Of a stretch of 64,000 nucleotides of DNA, positions 15,061 to 23,719 are shown one piece after another. The first letter of the stretch is position 1, and every line of letters begins with the position of its first letter. Both the position numbers and the translations under genes were made by a program. The notes beneath the pieces are model-generated. The model saw nothing but the letters and a program-made list of their open reading frames with translations. It did no database searches and was not told the origin of the DNA. Source of the DNA: Anaerolineales bacterium (GTDB taxonomy: Bacteria > Chloroflexota > Anaerolineae > Anaerolineales > Villigracilaceae); contig JABARH010000012.1 in the NCBI GenBank assembly GCA_019187665.1, positions 62,001 through 126,000 of the forward strand, written 5' to 3'.

Positions 15061-16338
15061 TTAAATTTGTTGCGCCTCGCCGCGCTTGACGCCGAGCATG
15101 AGGACCATTGCCACGATCATGAAGAACGGCGCGATCAGCATGATGATGTTGTAGTTGCCGCCGCTGAGTTGGACGGCCCAGCCGTTGACGTTTGGCCCGA
15201 CGATGGCGGAGAAGGTGGAGAAGAGATAATACAGGCCGGTGAAGGTGCCGAGGCGCGCCGCGCTGGTCAGGTCTACGATCATGGGCAGAGAGTTGATGTT
15301 GATGCACGCCCAGCCCACGCCGCCTAGCATGAGCATCACGCCCGCCAGTGTCAACATGCGCGCGCCGCCCTCTGCCAGGGGAATGCCCACGAGCGGCAGG
15401 GGGGCAATTTCTGTCAGCAGGGCGGAGGCGGGCGTGACATAGAAGAGAAAGAGCATCACGGTGACGGTGATCAGGCCGATGGTGATGGTGATGCGCCGCC
15501 CAATGCGCGCCGCGATCAGCCCCGATGGGATGGCGAACAGGACGAAGAACAATGGAAAAACGGAGAGCAGGGTCGCACCGTCACCGGCGGGAAGGCCAAG
15601 GTGGTTTTTGGCATAGAGCGTAAAGAAGGTCTCCACAGCAGAATAGCCGAGGAACCAGAAGAAAATGGCGGAGAGGATTCGCAATCCGCTTTTGTCTTCT
15701 TCGTTGACGATTTCTCTCAGGCTTTGCCACATGCCCGGTTGTTGTTCGGCAGATTCATATTCTTTCGGTTCTTCGATGAAGAAGAAGACGACCAGCGCGG
15801 CCAGAATGACCAGCGCCGATCCCAGCCAGAACGGGAAGTTGGGACTCATCTTAAACAACACGCCTCCGGTCTGCAGGGCAATGATGGTGCCGATGCCGCC
15901 CATGAAGTTGATCACGCCGTTGGCCTGCGAGCGGAAGGGCGAGGGGGTGATGTCGGGCATCAGTGCGACGACGGGAGTGCGCCAGAGCGCGGCGCTTAAA
16001 AGCGTTGTGCTGGTGCAGGCCACGAACAATGGCAGGATCGAGGCCATCGGGATGAAACCAAAAGCGAGCGCGGTGAGCGGCGCGCCGATCAGGATGAACG
16101 GGATGCGCCGTCCCCATTTGGTGCGGACGCGGTCTGACCACGCGCCGACCGGCGGCTGGATGAATAGCGCCGCGATGTTGTCGAGGGTCATAAAGAAGCC
16201 GATCCACGCGGGCGAGAGATCGAATTTATCCGCCAGGAAGATCGGGACGAAGGCGTTATATACGCCCCAGATGACGCTGACGCCGAAAAAGCCGAAGCCG
16301 AGCAGGAAGATTTTGCCGTAGTTGAGTCGGGCGGTCAT
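15061..16338 (-). CDS. MFS transporter (SLC45/sugar-transporter-like)
   Basis: The start is the ATG preceded by GGAGGACACC, giving 425 residues. About 12 hydrophobic helices can be traced. The loop 2-3 motif WSDRVRTKWGRRIPFI and the early FVPIFLADKF segment resemble the SLC45/GPH-like branch of the major facilitator superfamily, whose known members carry sugars. A cytoplasmic loop rich in charged residues (EEPKEYESAEQQ) marks the centre. Directly 5' of the gene lies a 12-copy heptamer repeat; directly 3' is the coupled second BMP lipoprotein. The substrate is not determined by the sequence. Confidence 0.88.
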   Translation of the reverse strand: MTARLNYGKIFLLGFGFFGVSVIWGVYNAFVPIFLADKFDLSPAWIGFFMTLDNIAALFIQPPVGAWSDRVRTKWGRRIPFILIGAPLTALAFGFIPMASILPLFVACTSTTLLSAALWRTPVVALMPDITPSPFRSQANGVINFMGGIGTIIALQTGGVLFKMSPNFPFWLGSALVILAALVVFFFIEEPKEYESAEQQPGMWQSLREIVNEEDKSGLRILSAIFFWFLGYSAVETFFTLYAKNHLGLPAGDGATLLSVFPLFFVLFAIPSGLIAARIGRRITITIGLITVTVMLFLFYVTPASALLTEIAPLPLVGIPLAEGGARMLTLAGVMLMLGGVGWACININSLPMIVDLTSAARLGTFTGLYYLFSTFSAIVGPNVNGWAVQLSGGNYNIIMLIAPFFMIVAMVLMLGVKRGEAQQI

Positions 16339-16355
16339 GGTGTCCTCCAATCGTT

Positions 16356-16443
16356 AGTCGAAAGTCGAAAGTCGAAAGTCGAAAGTCGAAAGTCGAAAGT
16401 CGAAAGTCGAAAGTCGAAAGTCGAAAGTCGAAAGTCGAAAGTC
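16356..16443. repeat. Tandem heptamer (AGTCGAA) array, about 12.6 copies
   Basis: Uninterrupted head-to-tail copies of a 7-bp unit fill the gap between the end of trmD and the start of the MFS gene. The array touches the trmD stop codon, and related AT-rich sequence continues into the last codons of trmD. It is a slippage-prone locus between a tRNA-modification gene and a transporter's ribosome site. Confidence 0.97.
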
Positions 16444-17182
16444 ACGATTCGTTTTTGATTTTGGATTTTCGATCTTCGATAAACGCTTTTTCTTTTTCCG
16501 TCAAATCTATTTTTTTCAACAAGTCGGGTCTGCGCTGTAAGGTTCGCAAGAGAGATTGTTCGCGCCGCCATTGTTCGATTTTGGCGTGGTCGCCGGAGAG
16601 CAGAATCTCTGGCACGCGCAAGCCGCGATATTCGGGCGGGCGGGTGTAGTGCGGGTATTCGAGCAGGCCGCTGGCGTGTGAGTCGTCTTGCGCGCCGGTG
16701 GGGTCGCCGAGCGCGCCGGGCAGGAGGCGCGTGACCGCGTCTATGACGATCAGCGCGGGGAGTTCGCCGCCGGTCAGCACATAGTCACCGACAGAGATTT
16801 CATCGCTGGCGAGGCTGCGGATGCGCTCGTCGAATCCTTCGTAGCGGCCGCAGATGAGGCCGAGGCGCGCATGCGCGGACAGTTCGCGGGCGACGGCCTG
16901 GGTGAAGACGCGTCCTTGAGGGGTCAGCAGGATGACCGGGCAATCCGGATCGGGCCCAAGAACAGATTCGAGCGCGTCGAAGACCGGCTCGGGCTTCATT
17001 ACCATCCCGCCGCCGCCGCCGTAGGGCATATCGTCGGTGGTGTGATGTTTGTCGCGCGCCCAGTCGCGGATGTTGTGGATGCGCGTTTCGATCAATCCGT
17101 TCTGGCGGGCGCGTTGAAGGATGCTTGATTCAAGGTAGGGGGGAAAGACTTCGGGCAGGAGGGTGAAGACCTCGAACTGCAT
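16442..17182 (-). CDS. trmD: tRNA (guanine37-N1)-methyltransferase TrmD
   Basis: TrmD transfers a methyl group from SAM to G37 of tRNAs and prevents +1 frameshifting. The 246-residue protein shows the N-terminal [20 protein letters not shown], the SAM-knot segments [11 protein letters not shown] and [17 protein letters not shown], and [16 protein letters not shown]. The final residues ([11 protein letters not shown]) are not typical TrmD sequence. They are encoded by DNA of the GATTTTGGATTTTCG intergenic-repeat type bordering the heptamer array, so the C-terminus has probably been rewritten by repeat DNA. The start lies 6 nt after an extended -10 (TGCTAAAAT) on the minus strand, and no ribosome site is present, so the mRNA is probably leaderless. 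Confidence 0.96.
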   Translation of the reverse strand: MQFEVFTLLPEVFPPYLESSILQRARQNGLIETRIHNIRDWARDKHHTTDDMPYGGGGGMVMKPEPVFDALESVLGPDPDCPVILLTPQGRVFTQAVARELSAHARLGLICGRYEGFDERIRSLASDEISVGDYVLTGGELPALIVIDAVTRLLPGALGDPTGAQDDSHASGLLEYPHYTRPPEYRGLRVPEILLSGDHAKIEQWRREQSLLRTLQRRPDLLKKIDLTEKEKAFIEDRKSKIKNES

Positions 17183-17188
17183 GGTTCG

Positions 17189-17194
17189 ATTTTA
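17189..17194 (-). promoter_or_regulatory. Extended -10 element for leaderless trmD
   Basis: TAAAAT preceded by TGC lies exactly 6 nt before the trmD ATG on the minus strand, placing the transcription start at or next to the start codon. No convincing -35 is seen, which is acceptable for an extended -10. Confidence 0.55.
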
Positions 17195-17412
17195 GCATAA
17201 GACCCCCTGCCGTGCGGCACCCCCATTTTTACGACACGCTGCGCTTTGGATTTCTCTACCGTACATGAAAGATTTTTACCGTAAAGCACGCTAAGGTCGC
17301 CAAGTTAAAAAGGTTTTCTTTGCGTTCTTTGCGGGCGTAGCGGTGCCAATGTACGGTAGAGAGCTTTGGATTAGATTCCGATAAGCGAAAGTGGGAGGAA
17401 TGTGGGGGGCGC
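17195..17412. repeat. Gene-free spacer with a 13-bp inverted repeat and low-complexity repeat
   Basis: The spacer between divergent trmD and the TPR gene contains CTCTACCGTACAT (17254-17266) and its exact inverse (17349-17361). The intervening segment of about 80 bp includes a commonly repeated type of low-complexity sequence (AAGGTCGCCAAGTT, TTTCTTTGCGTTCTTTGCG). CTTTGGATT flanks both arms. It could be a small palindromic mobile remnant. No ORF is convincing here. Confidence 0.6.
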
Positions 17413-17442
17413 TTGACGCCGCTTCTGGCCGGATGGTAAGAT
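17413..17442 (+). promoter_or_regulatory. Promoter for leaderless TPR gene
   Basis: TTGACG, an 18-bp spacer, TAAGAT, then 6 nt and the ATG of the TPR gene. The spacing predicts a transcript starting at the start codon. Of the leaderless candidates in the window, this one has the best -35. Confidence 0.75.
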
Positions 17443-17448
17443 GATTAC

Positions 17449-18744
17449 ATGATTTTACGCCGCAAGACGAAATGGAGTATGACGCGCAAGCGCTACCGGC
17501 CCAACTGGTTTTTGATCGGCATCCTTGTGATTCTGATCGGCCTGGGCGCGTATGTGGACCGGGTGATCGTGCCGAGTATTCCGCCGCCATTCGTTCCTAC
17601 GCCCACGTCAACGCGCTCCGCCGAATCGTTTATTGCCGAGGCGCAAAAGGCCTTCGACGAGGGGAACCTGCTCCAATCCATCGAGTACTATAAAGAGGCG
17701 CTGCGATCCGACCCGCAGGGCGCGTCCATTTATGTATCCATGGCGCAGGTGCAGGTGTTTGCCGGGCAATATGCCGATGGGGAAGCCAGCGCGGCGAATG
17801 CCATCCTGCTGAATACCGATCACTCCATGGCGCATGCCGTGCGCGCCTGGGCGCTGGATTTTCAGGGGGATACCATCGGCGCGATGGACAGCATCCAACG
17901 CGCGCTCGACCTCGACCCGAATAACGGAATCGCCCACGCCTATTATGTGGAAATTCTGGTGGACAATTATCAGGCCGGGACCGGCGGCTTCGATGATTTG
18001 ACGAAAGCGGCGGACGAATCGCGCGTGGCGCTTTCGCTGGCGCCGGACACCATCGAAGCGAACCGCGCGCGCGGCTACATTCTTGAAGCCACCGCCAACT
18101 ATGAAGAAGCCATTCAGTATTACACGAAAGCCATCGAGATCAACGACAAGATTCCAAACCTACATCTCGCGCTCGGACGAAACTATCGCTACCTCCAGGT
18201 GACCGACCAGGCCATCGAGGAATTCACGCGCGCCAACGCGCTTAATCCCGCCGACCCGATCCCCGACCTGCTCATTTCGCGCACGTACGCATCCATCGGT
18301 GAATTCGCCAAAGCCGCGCAGTTCGCGCAATCGGCGGTCAACGACGCGCCGACCGACGCCAGCCTGCGCGGAAATTATGGTGTGATGCTCTACCACAATG
18401 TAGATTGGGTGGAGGCCGTGGGCCAACTTGGCCTCGCCATCAATGGCGGTAAGACCGAAGACGGCAAGCCCATCGAAAAAATCCCGCTTTCCACCGAGGT
18501 GCGCGTGGTGGAATATTATTTCACCTATGGCATCGCGCTGGCGCGGTTGAATCGCTGCGGCGAGGCTCTGCAAGTGGCACAGCAGATTTTGGGACGCGTG
18601 CCCGCCGATGAGATCGCGGTTGCGAATGCCAACGAAACCATCCGCATTTGCGAAAAGAACCTTTCGGCCTCGCCGACGCCCGCAGCGGCCACGCCCTCGC
18701 CGACCAACACCCCCGCGCTGGAGACGCCCACCCCCGCTCCATGA
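17449..18744 (+). CDS. Membrane-anchored TPR protein (first of a pair)
   Basis: This 431-residue protein has a basic N-terminus, one membrane helix (about residues 22-40) and a short FVPTPTSTRSAES linker, then about 8 TPR units to about residue 390 (for example AEAQKAFDEGNLLQSIEYYKEALR and YEEAIQYYTKAIEINDK), and a Thr/Pro-rich tail. Positive charges before the helix predict that the TPRs are outside the cytoplasm, where they would scaffold protein complexes. The promoter position supports the first ATG: a -10 sits 6 nt upstream and there is no ribosome site. The gene overlaps the next TPR gene by 4 bp (ATGA). The partner proteins are unknown. Confidence 0.85.
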   Translation: MILRRKTKWSMTRKRYRPNWFLIGILVILIGLGAYVDRVIVPSIPPPFVPTPTSTRSAESFIAEAQKAFDEGNLLQSIEYYKEALRSDPQGASIYVSMAQVQVFAGQYADGEASAANAILLNTDHSMAHAVRAWALDFQGDTIGAMDSIQRALDLDPNNGIAHAYYVEILVDNYQAGTGGFDDLTKAADESRVALSLAPDTIEANRARGYILEATANYEEAIQYYTKAIEINDKIPNLHLALGRNYRYLQVTDQAIEEFTRANALNPADPIPDLLISRTYASIGEFAKAAQFAQSAVNDAPTDASLRGNYGVMLYHNVDWVEAVGQLGLAINGGKTEDGKPIEKIPLSTEVRVVEYYFTYGIALARLNRCGEALQVAQQILGRVPADEIAVANANETIRICEKNLSASPTPAAATPSPTNTPALETPTPAP

Positions 18745-20195
18745 ACGTCCCTCCCCGACGCAATCTCTTTCATCAGCGACCGCGCGTCAACATCTACCGG
18801 CTGTTCTTCCTCATTGTTGTCATCCTCGGCGGCATCTGGTTGATCCGCCAATTGGACCAGGGCGAGATCAAGCCGTTGTTCCTGCCCACGCCAACCCCCA
18901 CGCGTTCGGTCGAATCGTACGCGCTGGAAGGCGATGCGTTTTTCACGGCTGGAAACCTAAACAGCGCGATCGCGGCCTACCGCGAGGCGGTGCATGTAGA
19001 CCCGTCCAACGCGGAGATCTGGGCGAAACAGGCACGCATCCAAACCTATTCCTCCGCGCTGTTGACCACCGACCGTGAACGACTGGCGCGCCTGACCGAA
19101 GCGCTCGAGTCGATCAATCGGGCGGTGGAGCTCGCGCCGGGCGATTCCACCGTCCACGCCATCCGCGCTTTTACGCTGGACTGGAACGCCAGTTCCACCC
19201 TCGTGGATAAAAAACAAGTGCAGGCCTATCTTGCCGAAGCCGAGACCGAAGCCATCCGCGCCCTGCAACTGGACAACCAGAACACACTTGCATTGGTCTT
19301 CTATGCCGAAATTTTGATTGACCAGCAAAAATGGACGCAGGGACAGCAATACATGGAGCAGGCGCTCCAACGCGAAGACGCAGCCACTTTGATGGACGTA
19401 CATCGTGTCTATGCCTACCTGCTCGAAACCCTGGGACAATACAATCAGGCCATCCAGGAATACGACAAGGCGATTGCCCTCGCGCCCAACATGACTTTTC
19501 TTTATCTGCGCGCGGGGGCAAACTATCGCCGCCTCGCGTTTGGCAGCCTTAATGAAGATTCGGCGCTTCTGTTATACGAGCAATCGCTTGAATATTTTGC
19601 GCGCGCCGCGCAGATCAATGAAACGCTGGGAGTGAAAGACCCCATTCCCTATCTTTCCATCGCGAAGACCTACTCGCAGACCGGCGATTATTTCGCCGCC
19701 GCCATTAACGTCCAAAAGGCGTTGGAGTTCGACCCCTCCAACCCGGATACCTACGGTCAACTGGGCATTGTTTTCTTCAAGTCGCGCAACTACGAAGGCT
19801 CGATTCCAGCATTGATGTGCGCCGTGCGCGGATGCACGCCCGAACAATCCTGCGAGGCGCGCGGCGGTTGCGCGGACGGTGACACCGGCGCGACAGTTGT
19901 CGGACTGCCTCTCTCCTCAACCACCATGGTGTATTACTACACCTATGGCTCCGTGTTAGCCGCGCTCAGCCGCCCCAAAGATAACCAATGCGCTGAAGCG
20001 CTCAATGTGATGAACGCGGTCTGGGCATTTTACGAATCGAACGAGGAATACAAACTGGCAGACCCAAGCGTGCCGGGCATCGTGCAGACGGCGGAGATCA
20101 TCTGCGCGGGGCTGGGAACCAACTCCGCGACGACCTCACCCGCCTCAACCTCCACGCCTGAAGCGGGTGAGGCCAGCCCGACGCCGATTCCATAA
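18741..20195 (+). CDS. Membrane-anchored TPR protein (second of a pair)
   Basis: The start is the ATG overlapping the previous gene's TGA; upstream in-frame codons belong to that gene. The 484-residue protein repeats the design of its neighbour: basic N-terminus, one membrane helix (about residues 18-36), linker LPTPTPTRSVES, about 7-8 TPR units (for example EGDAFFTAGNLNSAIAAYREAV and LGQYNQAIQEYDKAIALAPN), a Cys-containing insertion (CAVRGCTPEQSCEARGGC) and a Thr/Pro tail. The pair clearly arose by tandem duplication. The four clustered Cys residues, absent from the first copy, suggest disulfides outside the cell. Its role is unknown; it may form a heteromeric scaffold with the first protein. 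Confidence 0.84.
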   Translation: MNVPPRRNLFHQRPRVNIYRLFFLIVVILGGIWLIRQLDQGEIKPLFLPTPTPTRSVESYALEGDAFFTAGNLNSAIAAYREAVHVDPSNAEIWAKQARIQTYSSALLTTDRERLARLTEALESINRAVELAPGDSTVHAIRAFTLDWNASSTLVDKKQVQAYLAEAETEAIRALQLDNQNTLALVFYAEILIDQQKWTQGQQYMEQALQREDAATLMDVHRVYAYLLETLGQYNQAIQEYDKAIALAPNMTFLYLRAGANYRRLAFGSLNEDSALLLYEQSLEYFARAAQINETLGVKDPIPYLSIAKTYSQTGDYFAAAINVQKALEFDPSNPDTYGQLGIVFFKSRNYEGSIPALMCAVRGCTPEQSCEARGGCADGDTGATVVGLPLSSTTMVYYYTYGSVLAALSRPKDNQCAEALNVMNAVWAFYESNEEYKLADPSVPGIVQTAEIICAGLGTNSATTSPASTSTPEAGEASPTPIP

Positions 20196-20427
20196 AAATC
20201 ATTTCATCGGAAATAAACGGGAAAAACGTTCTTCATCAAAAAGCCACATTCGACACGGGTTATGACTGACGGATGGTACGCAGTCTCAGTACCGCAACTG
20301 TCAAACTGCATCGAGGAGCGCAAGATGAATCTTGCGGTACGGCTTGCGGATAGGAGTCGTTCCCGACTGGTGAAGGTTGAGCAGGGGAGTGCCATGTCGG
20401 AGTTTTGTAAGAATTTTTCCAATCCAC
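20196..20427. other. Spacer upstream of groES with a possible hairpin
   Basis: No gene is convincing here. GTACCGCAA (20289-20297) and its inverse TTGCGGTAC (20332-20340) could pair around an inner GCAAGAT/ATCTTGC hairpin. No U-run follows, so a terminator role for the TPR genes is uncertain. Confidence 0.45.
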
Positions 20428-20456
20428 TTGACTTGTTTTTGAATCGCAAGTATTAT
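20428..20456 (+). promoter_or_regulatory. Sigma70 promoter of groESL
   Basis: TTGACT, a 17-bp spacer, then TATTAT. The start point falls just before or within the CIRCE operator, so HrcA binding would block transcription directly. Confidence 0.9.
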
Positions 20457-20466
20457 TCGGCCATCT

Positions 20467-20493
20467 TTAGCACTCGATCTACGTGAGTGCTAA
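20467..20493. promoter_or_regulatory. CIRCE operator (HrcA binding site)
   Basis: A perfect 9-9-9 element: TTAGCACTC, nine bases, GAGTGCTAA. It lies 11 bp after the -10 and 34 bp before the groES start. This is the standard heat-shock operator bound by the HrcA repressor, which is itself folded by GroEL. hrcA is not in the window. Confidence 0.98.
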
Positions 20494-20526
20494 TTCTCTT
20501 GTAATCACTTCAACGGAGGTTTTCTC

Positions 20527-20826
20527 ATGAGCTCGAAACTGTCTCTTAAGCCCCTTGGCGATCGCCTGGTGGTCGAACCGATCGAACAGGAAGAGGTCAC
20601 GGCAGGCGGCATCGTCCTGCCCGAAACCGCCAAGGAAAAACCCCAGCAGGGCAAAGTGCTGGCGGCTGGTCCCGGCGCGCGCGACGAAGACGGCGAACGA
20701 ATCGAAATGGACGTGAAGGTTGGCGACAAAGTGCTGTACGCCAAATACAGCGGCACCGAATTTAAACTGGACGGCAAAAAACTGCTCATCCTGCGCGAGA
20801 GCGACCTGCTCGCGATCTTGAATTAA
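20527..20826 (+). CDS. groES: Co-chaperonin GroES
   Basis: The 99-residue length and sequence are standard for the heptameric lid of the GroEL chamber. Visible features are [25 protein letters not shown] (the mobile loop is the EEVTAGGIV portion), GKVLAAGPG and [39 protein letters not shown] precedes the ATG. It is the first gene of the groES-groEL operon, transcribed from a promoter under CIRCE control, with groEL 82 bp downstream. Confidence 0.98.
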   Translation: MSSKLSLKPLGDRLVVEPIEQEEVTAGGIVLPETAKEKPQQGKVLAAGPGARDEDGERIEMDVKVGDKVLYAKYSGTEFKLDGKKLLILRESDLLAILN

Positions 20827-20908
20827 CTCTCACGCGGCAATTTGTTCTCTCATGCGTTGTGTTTGAGAACGCCGCCTACGCACACGATTTTTTTGGAGGA
20901 ATATCCCC

Positions 20909-22549
20909 ATGGCTGCTAAACAACTTGTATTTTCTGAAGACGCGCGACGCCGCCTGAAAGAAGGCATGGACGTCGTCGCCAACGCGGTTTCCATCACCCT
21001 CGGTCCGAAAGGCCGTAACGTGGCAGTGGACCGCAAGTTCGGCTCCCCGACCATCACCCACGACGGCGTTTCCGTTGCGAAAGAGATCGAACTCGAAGAC
21101 CCGTTTGCCAACATGGGCGCGCAACTCCTTAAGGAAGCCGCCCAAAAGACCAACGACATCGCCGGTGATGGCACCACCACCTCCACCGTCCTCGCGCACG
21201 CCATCGTGAGCGAGGGCCTCAAGGCGCTGGCCGCCGGGTACAACCCGATGCTCCTCAAACGCGGCATCGAACAGGCCACGGCTGAGATCGTCAAATCGCT
21301 CAAGAAGATGTCCACCAAGATTGACACGAAAGAGGAAATCGCCTCTGTTGCCACCAACTCTGCCGCAGACGCCGAGATCGGCGGCCTGATCGCGGATGTG
21401 ATGGACAAGGTCGGCAAAGACGGCGTGATCACCGTTGAAGAATCCAAGTCCATGCAATTCGAAACCGAATTCGTGGAAGGCATGCAGTTCGATCGCGGTT
21501 ACATTTCGGCCTACTTTATCACCTCCACCGAGCAGATGGAATCCATCATCAGCGAACCGTATATCCTGATCAACGAAAAGAAGATTTCGGCCGCGCAAGA
21601 TATCGTCCCAATCCTCGAGAAACTGGTCCAGATCGGAAAACGCGACCTGGTGATCATCGCCGAAGATATTGACGGCGAAGCGCTGGCTACCCTGGTGCTG
21701 AACAAACTGCGCGGCATGTTGAACGTTCTCGCGGTCAAAGCGCCTGGCTTCGGCGACCGCCGCAAGGCCATGCTGCAAGACATCGCCATCCTGACCGGCG
21801 GACAGGTCATCTCTGAGGAGACCGGCCGCAAACTCGAAACCGCCACCCTGCAAGACCTGGGCAAGGCCGAGAAGGTTGTGTCTGACAAAGAGAACACCAC
21901 CATCGTCGGTGGCAAGGGCAAGAAATCCGAAATTGACGGCCGCGTTAAGGAAATCCGCAGTGAGATCGAAAAATCCACCAGCGACTATGACAAGGAAAAA
22001 CTTCAGGAACGCATGGCCAAACTCGCGGGCGGCGTCGCTATCATTCGTGTTGGCGCGGCCACCGAAACCGAAATGAAAGAGAAGAAACACCGCGTCGAAG
22101 ACGCCCTCTCTGCGGCCCGCGCGGCCGTGGAGGAAGGCATCGTCCCCGGCGGCGAAATCTCCCTCATCAATGCGGCCGACGGCCTCGACAAAGTCAAGAG
22201 CGACAGCGAAGAGGAACAAGTCGGCATCAACATGGTCAAGAAGGCGCTCGAGGCCCCGATCCGCAAACTGGCTTCCAATGCCGGGCAGGACGGCGCGGTG
22301 ATCATTGACGGCGTGCGTCGCGAATCCAAAGCCGCCAAGAACAAGAACATCGGCTACAACGTCCTCACCGACGAATTCACCGACATGATCAAAGCCGGTG
22401 TGATTGACCCGGTCAAGGTTGTGCGCGGCGCGCTCGAAAATGCAGCCTCCATCGCCTCGATGATCCTTACCACCGAAGCGCTCATCACCGACCTGCCCGA
22501 GAAGGATAAGCCCGCTCCGGCCATGCCGCCCGGCGGAATGGATTACTAA
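20909..22549 (+). CDS. groEL: Chaperonin GroEL
   Basis: The 546-residue chaperonin subunit is full length, with the ATP-site motif [11 protein letters not shown], the equatorial start [19 protein letters not shown], the apical-domain segment [20 protein letters not shown] and the hinge [29 protein letters not shown]. The C-terminus ends PPGGMDY, shorter than the usual repeated GGM tail. GGAGG lies before the ATG. Between the stop and the terminator sits an unusual array of sixteen 8-bp units. With GroES it folds cytoplasmic proteins and HrcA. Confidence 0.98.
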   Translation: MAAKQLVFSEDARRRLKEGMDVVANAVSITLGPKGRNVAVDRKFGSPTITHDGVSVAKEIELEDPFANMGAQLLKEAAQKTNDIAGDGTTTSTVLAHAIVSEGLKALAAGYNPMLLKRGIEQATAEIVKSLKKMSTKIDTKEEIASVATNSAADAEIGGLIADVMDKVGKDGVITVEESKSMQFETEFVEGMQFDRGYISAYFITSTEQMESIISEPYILINEKKISAAQDIVPILEKLVQIGKRDLVIIAEDIDGEALATLVLNKLRGMLNVLAVKAPGFGDRRKAMLQDIAILTGGQVISEETGRKLETATLQDLGKAEKVVSDKENTTIVGGKGKKSEIDGRVKEIRSEIEKSTSDYDKEKLQERMAKLAGGVAIIRVGAATETEMKEKKHRVEDALSAARAAVEEGIVPGGEISLINAADGLDKVKSDSEEEQVGINMVKKALEAPIRKLASNAGQDGAVIIDGVRRESKAAKNKNIGYNVLTDEFTDMIKAGVIDPVKVVRGALENAASIASMILTTEALITDLPEKDKPAPAMPPGGMDY

Positions 22550-22565
22550 ACCGGTACGCGGATAC

Positions 22566-22693
22566 ACACGTAGACACGTAGACACGTGGACACGTAGACA
22601 CGTGGACACGTAGACACGTACACACGTACACACGTAGACACGTACACACGTAGACACGTACACACGTAGACACGTACACACGTAGACACGTAG
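22566..22693. repeat. Tandem octamer array (ACACGTAG type), 16 units
   Basis: Sixteen 8-bp units with variation only in the last two positions (ACACGTAG, -GG, -AC) run through the groEL 3' untranslated region and abut its terminator. It is transcribed with groEL if transcription ends at the terminator. A degenerate version of the unit recurs beside the tRNA-Val gene. Confidence 0.97.
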
Positions 22694-22728
22694 ACAAGGC
22701 CTCTGACAACAGGGGCCTTGTTTATTTT
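22694..22728 (+). terminator. Rho-independent terminator of groESL
   Basis: The stem ACAAGGCCTCTG / CAGGGGCCTTGT has one T-G wobble and an ACAA loop bounded by the pairing bases, and is followed by TTTATTTT. Confidence 0.9.
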
Positions 22729-22800
22729 GGTTGTGGTGTTCGCGGGCAGTTCGATTTGCTTGGCAAATCGTGCGAACTGCTGACGAACGGGAGCGTTTGT

Positions 22801-22806
22801 TATAAT
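22801..22806 (+). promoter_or_regulatory. Extended -10 close to the parvulin gene start
   Basis: TGTTATAAT ends 8 nt before the ATG, so the mRNA would have a leader of 0-2 nt. AGGG lies in the gap but too close to act as an ordinary ribosome site. No clear -35 is visible. Confidence 0.6.
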
Positions 22807-22814
22807 TAGGGACG

Positions 22815-23708
22815 ATGTTTCCCCAACTGAAAACAAAATTCACTGCGACCCTCTTCCTGCTGGTTGTCCTCCTCTCCGCCTGCTCGCTTCCAATCGGACC
22901 CCCAGCGGATACTCCGACCCCATCCTTCACCTCCACGCCCGAGCCTCCCACCGCGACACCCGTCCCCGGCATTGCGACCGTGAACGGCGAAGTGATTCCT
23001 CTTGCAGACTACGATGCCGAACTCGCGCGATACAAATCTGCACAGGCAGCGTTGGGAGTGTCGTTTACCGATCAGGACGCCGCGCAAATTGTGCTGGACG
23101 ATTTAATTGACCAGACTCTGCTCGCGCAGGCCGCGCGGCAGGCGGGGTTGTCCGTTTCAGAATCCGATCTCCAGTCGCGTGTGGACGCGTTGGCGCAGAG
23201 CATCGGCGGCGCGGAGCAGTTATCCGCATGGATCTCGGCGCACGGCTATACCGACGAGGCGTTTCGCTCCGCGTTGCGCCGCGCCGCCGAGGCGGCATTG
23301 ATGCGAGATGCGATCGTCGCAGAAATTCCTGGTACTGTGGAGCAGGTACACGCCCGTCAAATTCTGCTCTATAATGCGGATGAAGCCAACGCCGTGCTGG
23401 CGCAATTGAATGGCGGCGCAACTTTCGATTCGCTTGCCGCGTTTTACGACCCGCTCGCGCGCGGAGAGTTGGGCTGGTTCCCGCGAGGCTATCTGCTTGA
23501 ACCCGCCATCGAAGAAGCCGCGTTTGCCTTGCAGGCCGGTGGATATAGCGGCGTGATTCAAACGCAGGCCGGCTTTCATATTATTTTTGTGATCGAACGC
23601 GCAGAGCGGTCACCCTCCCCGGATGCGTCACTGGTCTTGCAGGAAAAAGCCGTGCGCGATTGGTTGACCGCAAAGCGCGCCGAAGCCCAGATCGTTTTAT
23701 CGCAGTAG
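22815..23708 (+). CDS. Peptidyl-prolyl isomerase lipoprotein (SurA/PrsA-like)
   Basis: The 297-residue precursor has lipobox LLSAC (Cys23) and a Thr/Pro-rich linker. A SurA_N-like helical segment follows (INGEVIPLADYDAELARY-type: VNGEVIPLADYDAEL), then a C-terminal parvulin domain (about residues 175-280) with VHARQILLYNADEANAVLAQL, GELGWFPRG, FALQAGGYSGVIQTQAGFHIIFV. The design matches PrsA-type foldases that help exported proteins fold at the outer face of the membrane. The many exported lipoproteins encoded nearby are plausible clients (inference). A TATAAT only 8 nt upstream suggests a near-leaderless mRNA. The next gene follows after 11 bp. Confidence 0.9.
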   Translation: MFPQLKTKFTATLFLLVVLLSACSLPIGPPADTPTPSFTSTPEPPTATPVPGIATVNGEVIPLADYDAELARYKSAQAALGVSFTDQDAAQIVLDDLIDQTLLAQAARQAGLSVSESDLQSRVDALAQSIGGAEQLSAWISAHGYTDEAFRSALRRAAEAALMRDAIVAEIPGTVEQVHARQILLYNADEANAVLAQLNGGATFDSLAAFYDPLARGELGWFPRGYLLEPAIEEAAFALQAGGYSGVIQTQAGFHIIFVIERAERSPSPDASLVLQEKAVRDWLTAKRAEAQIVLSQ

Positions 23709-23719
23709 ATGGAGTGACC

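Noticed and set aside
22566..22693. Octamer array considered as a CRISPR array.
   Set aside because: Units are 8 bp with no spacers and no cas genes nearby.
20876..22972. A 698-codon open frame antisense to groEL.
   Set aside because: It mirrors the codon structure of a GC-rich, highly expressed gene, has no ribosome site and shows no family features; groEL itself is unmistakable.
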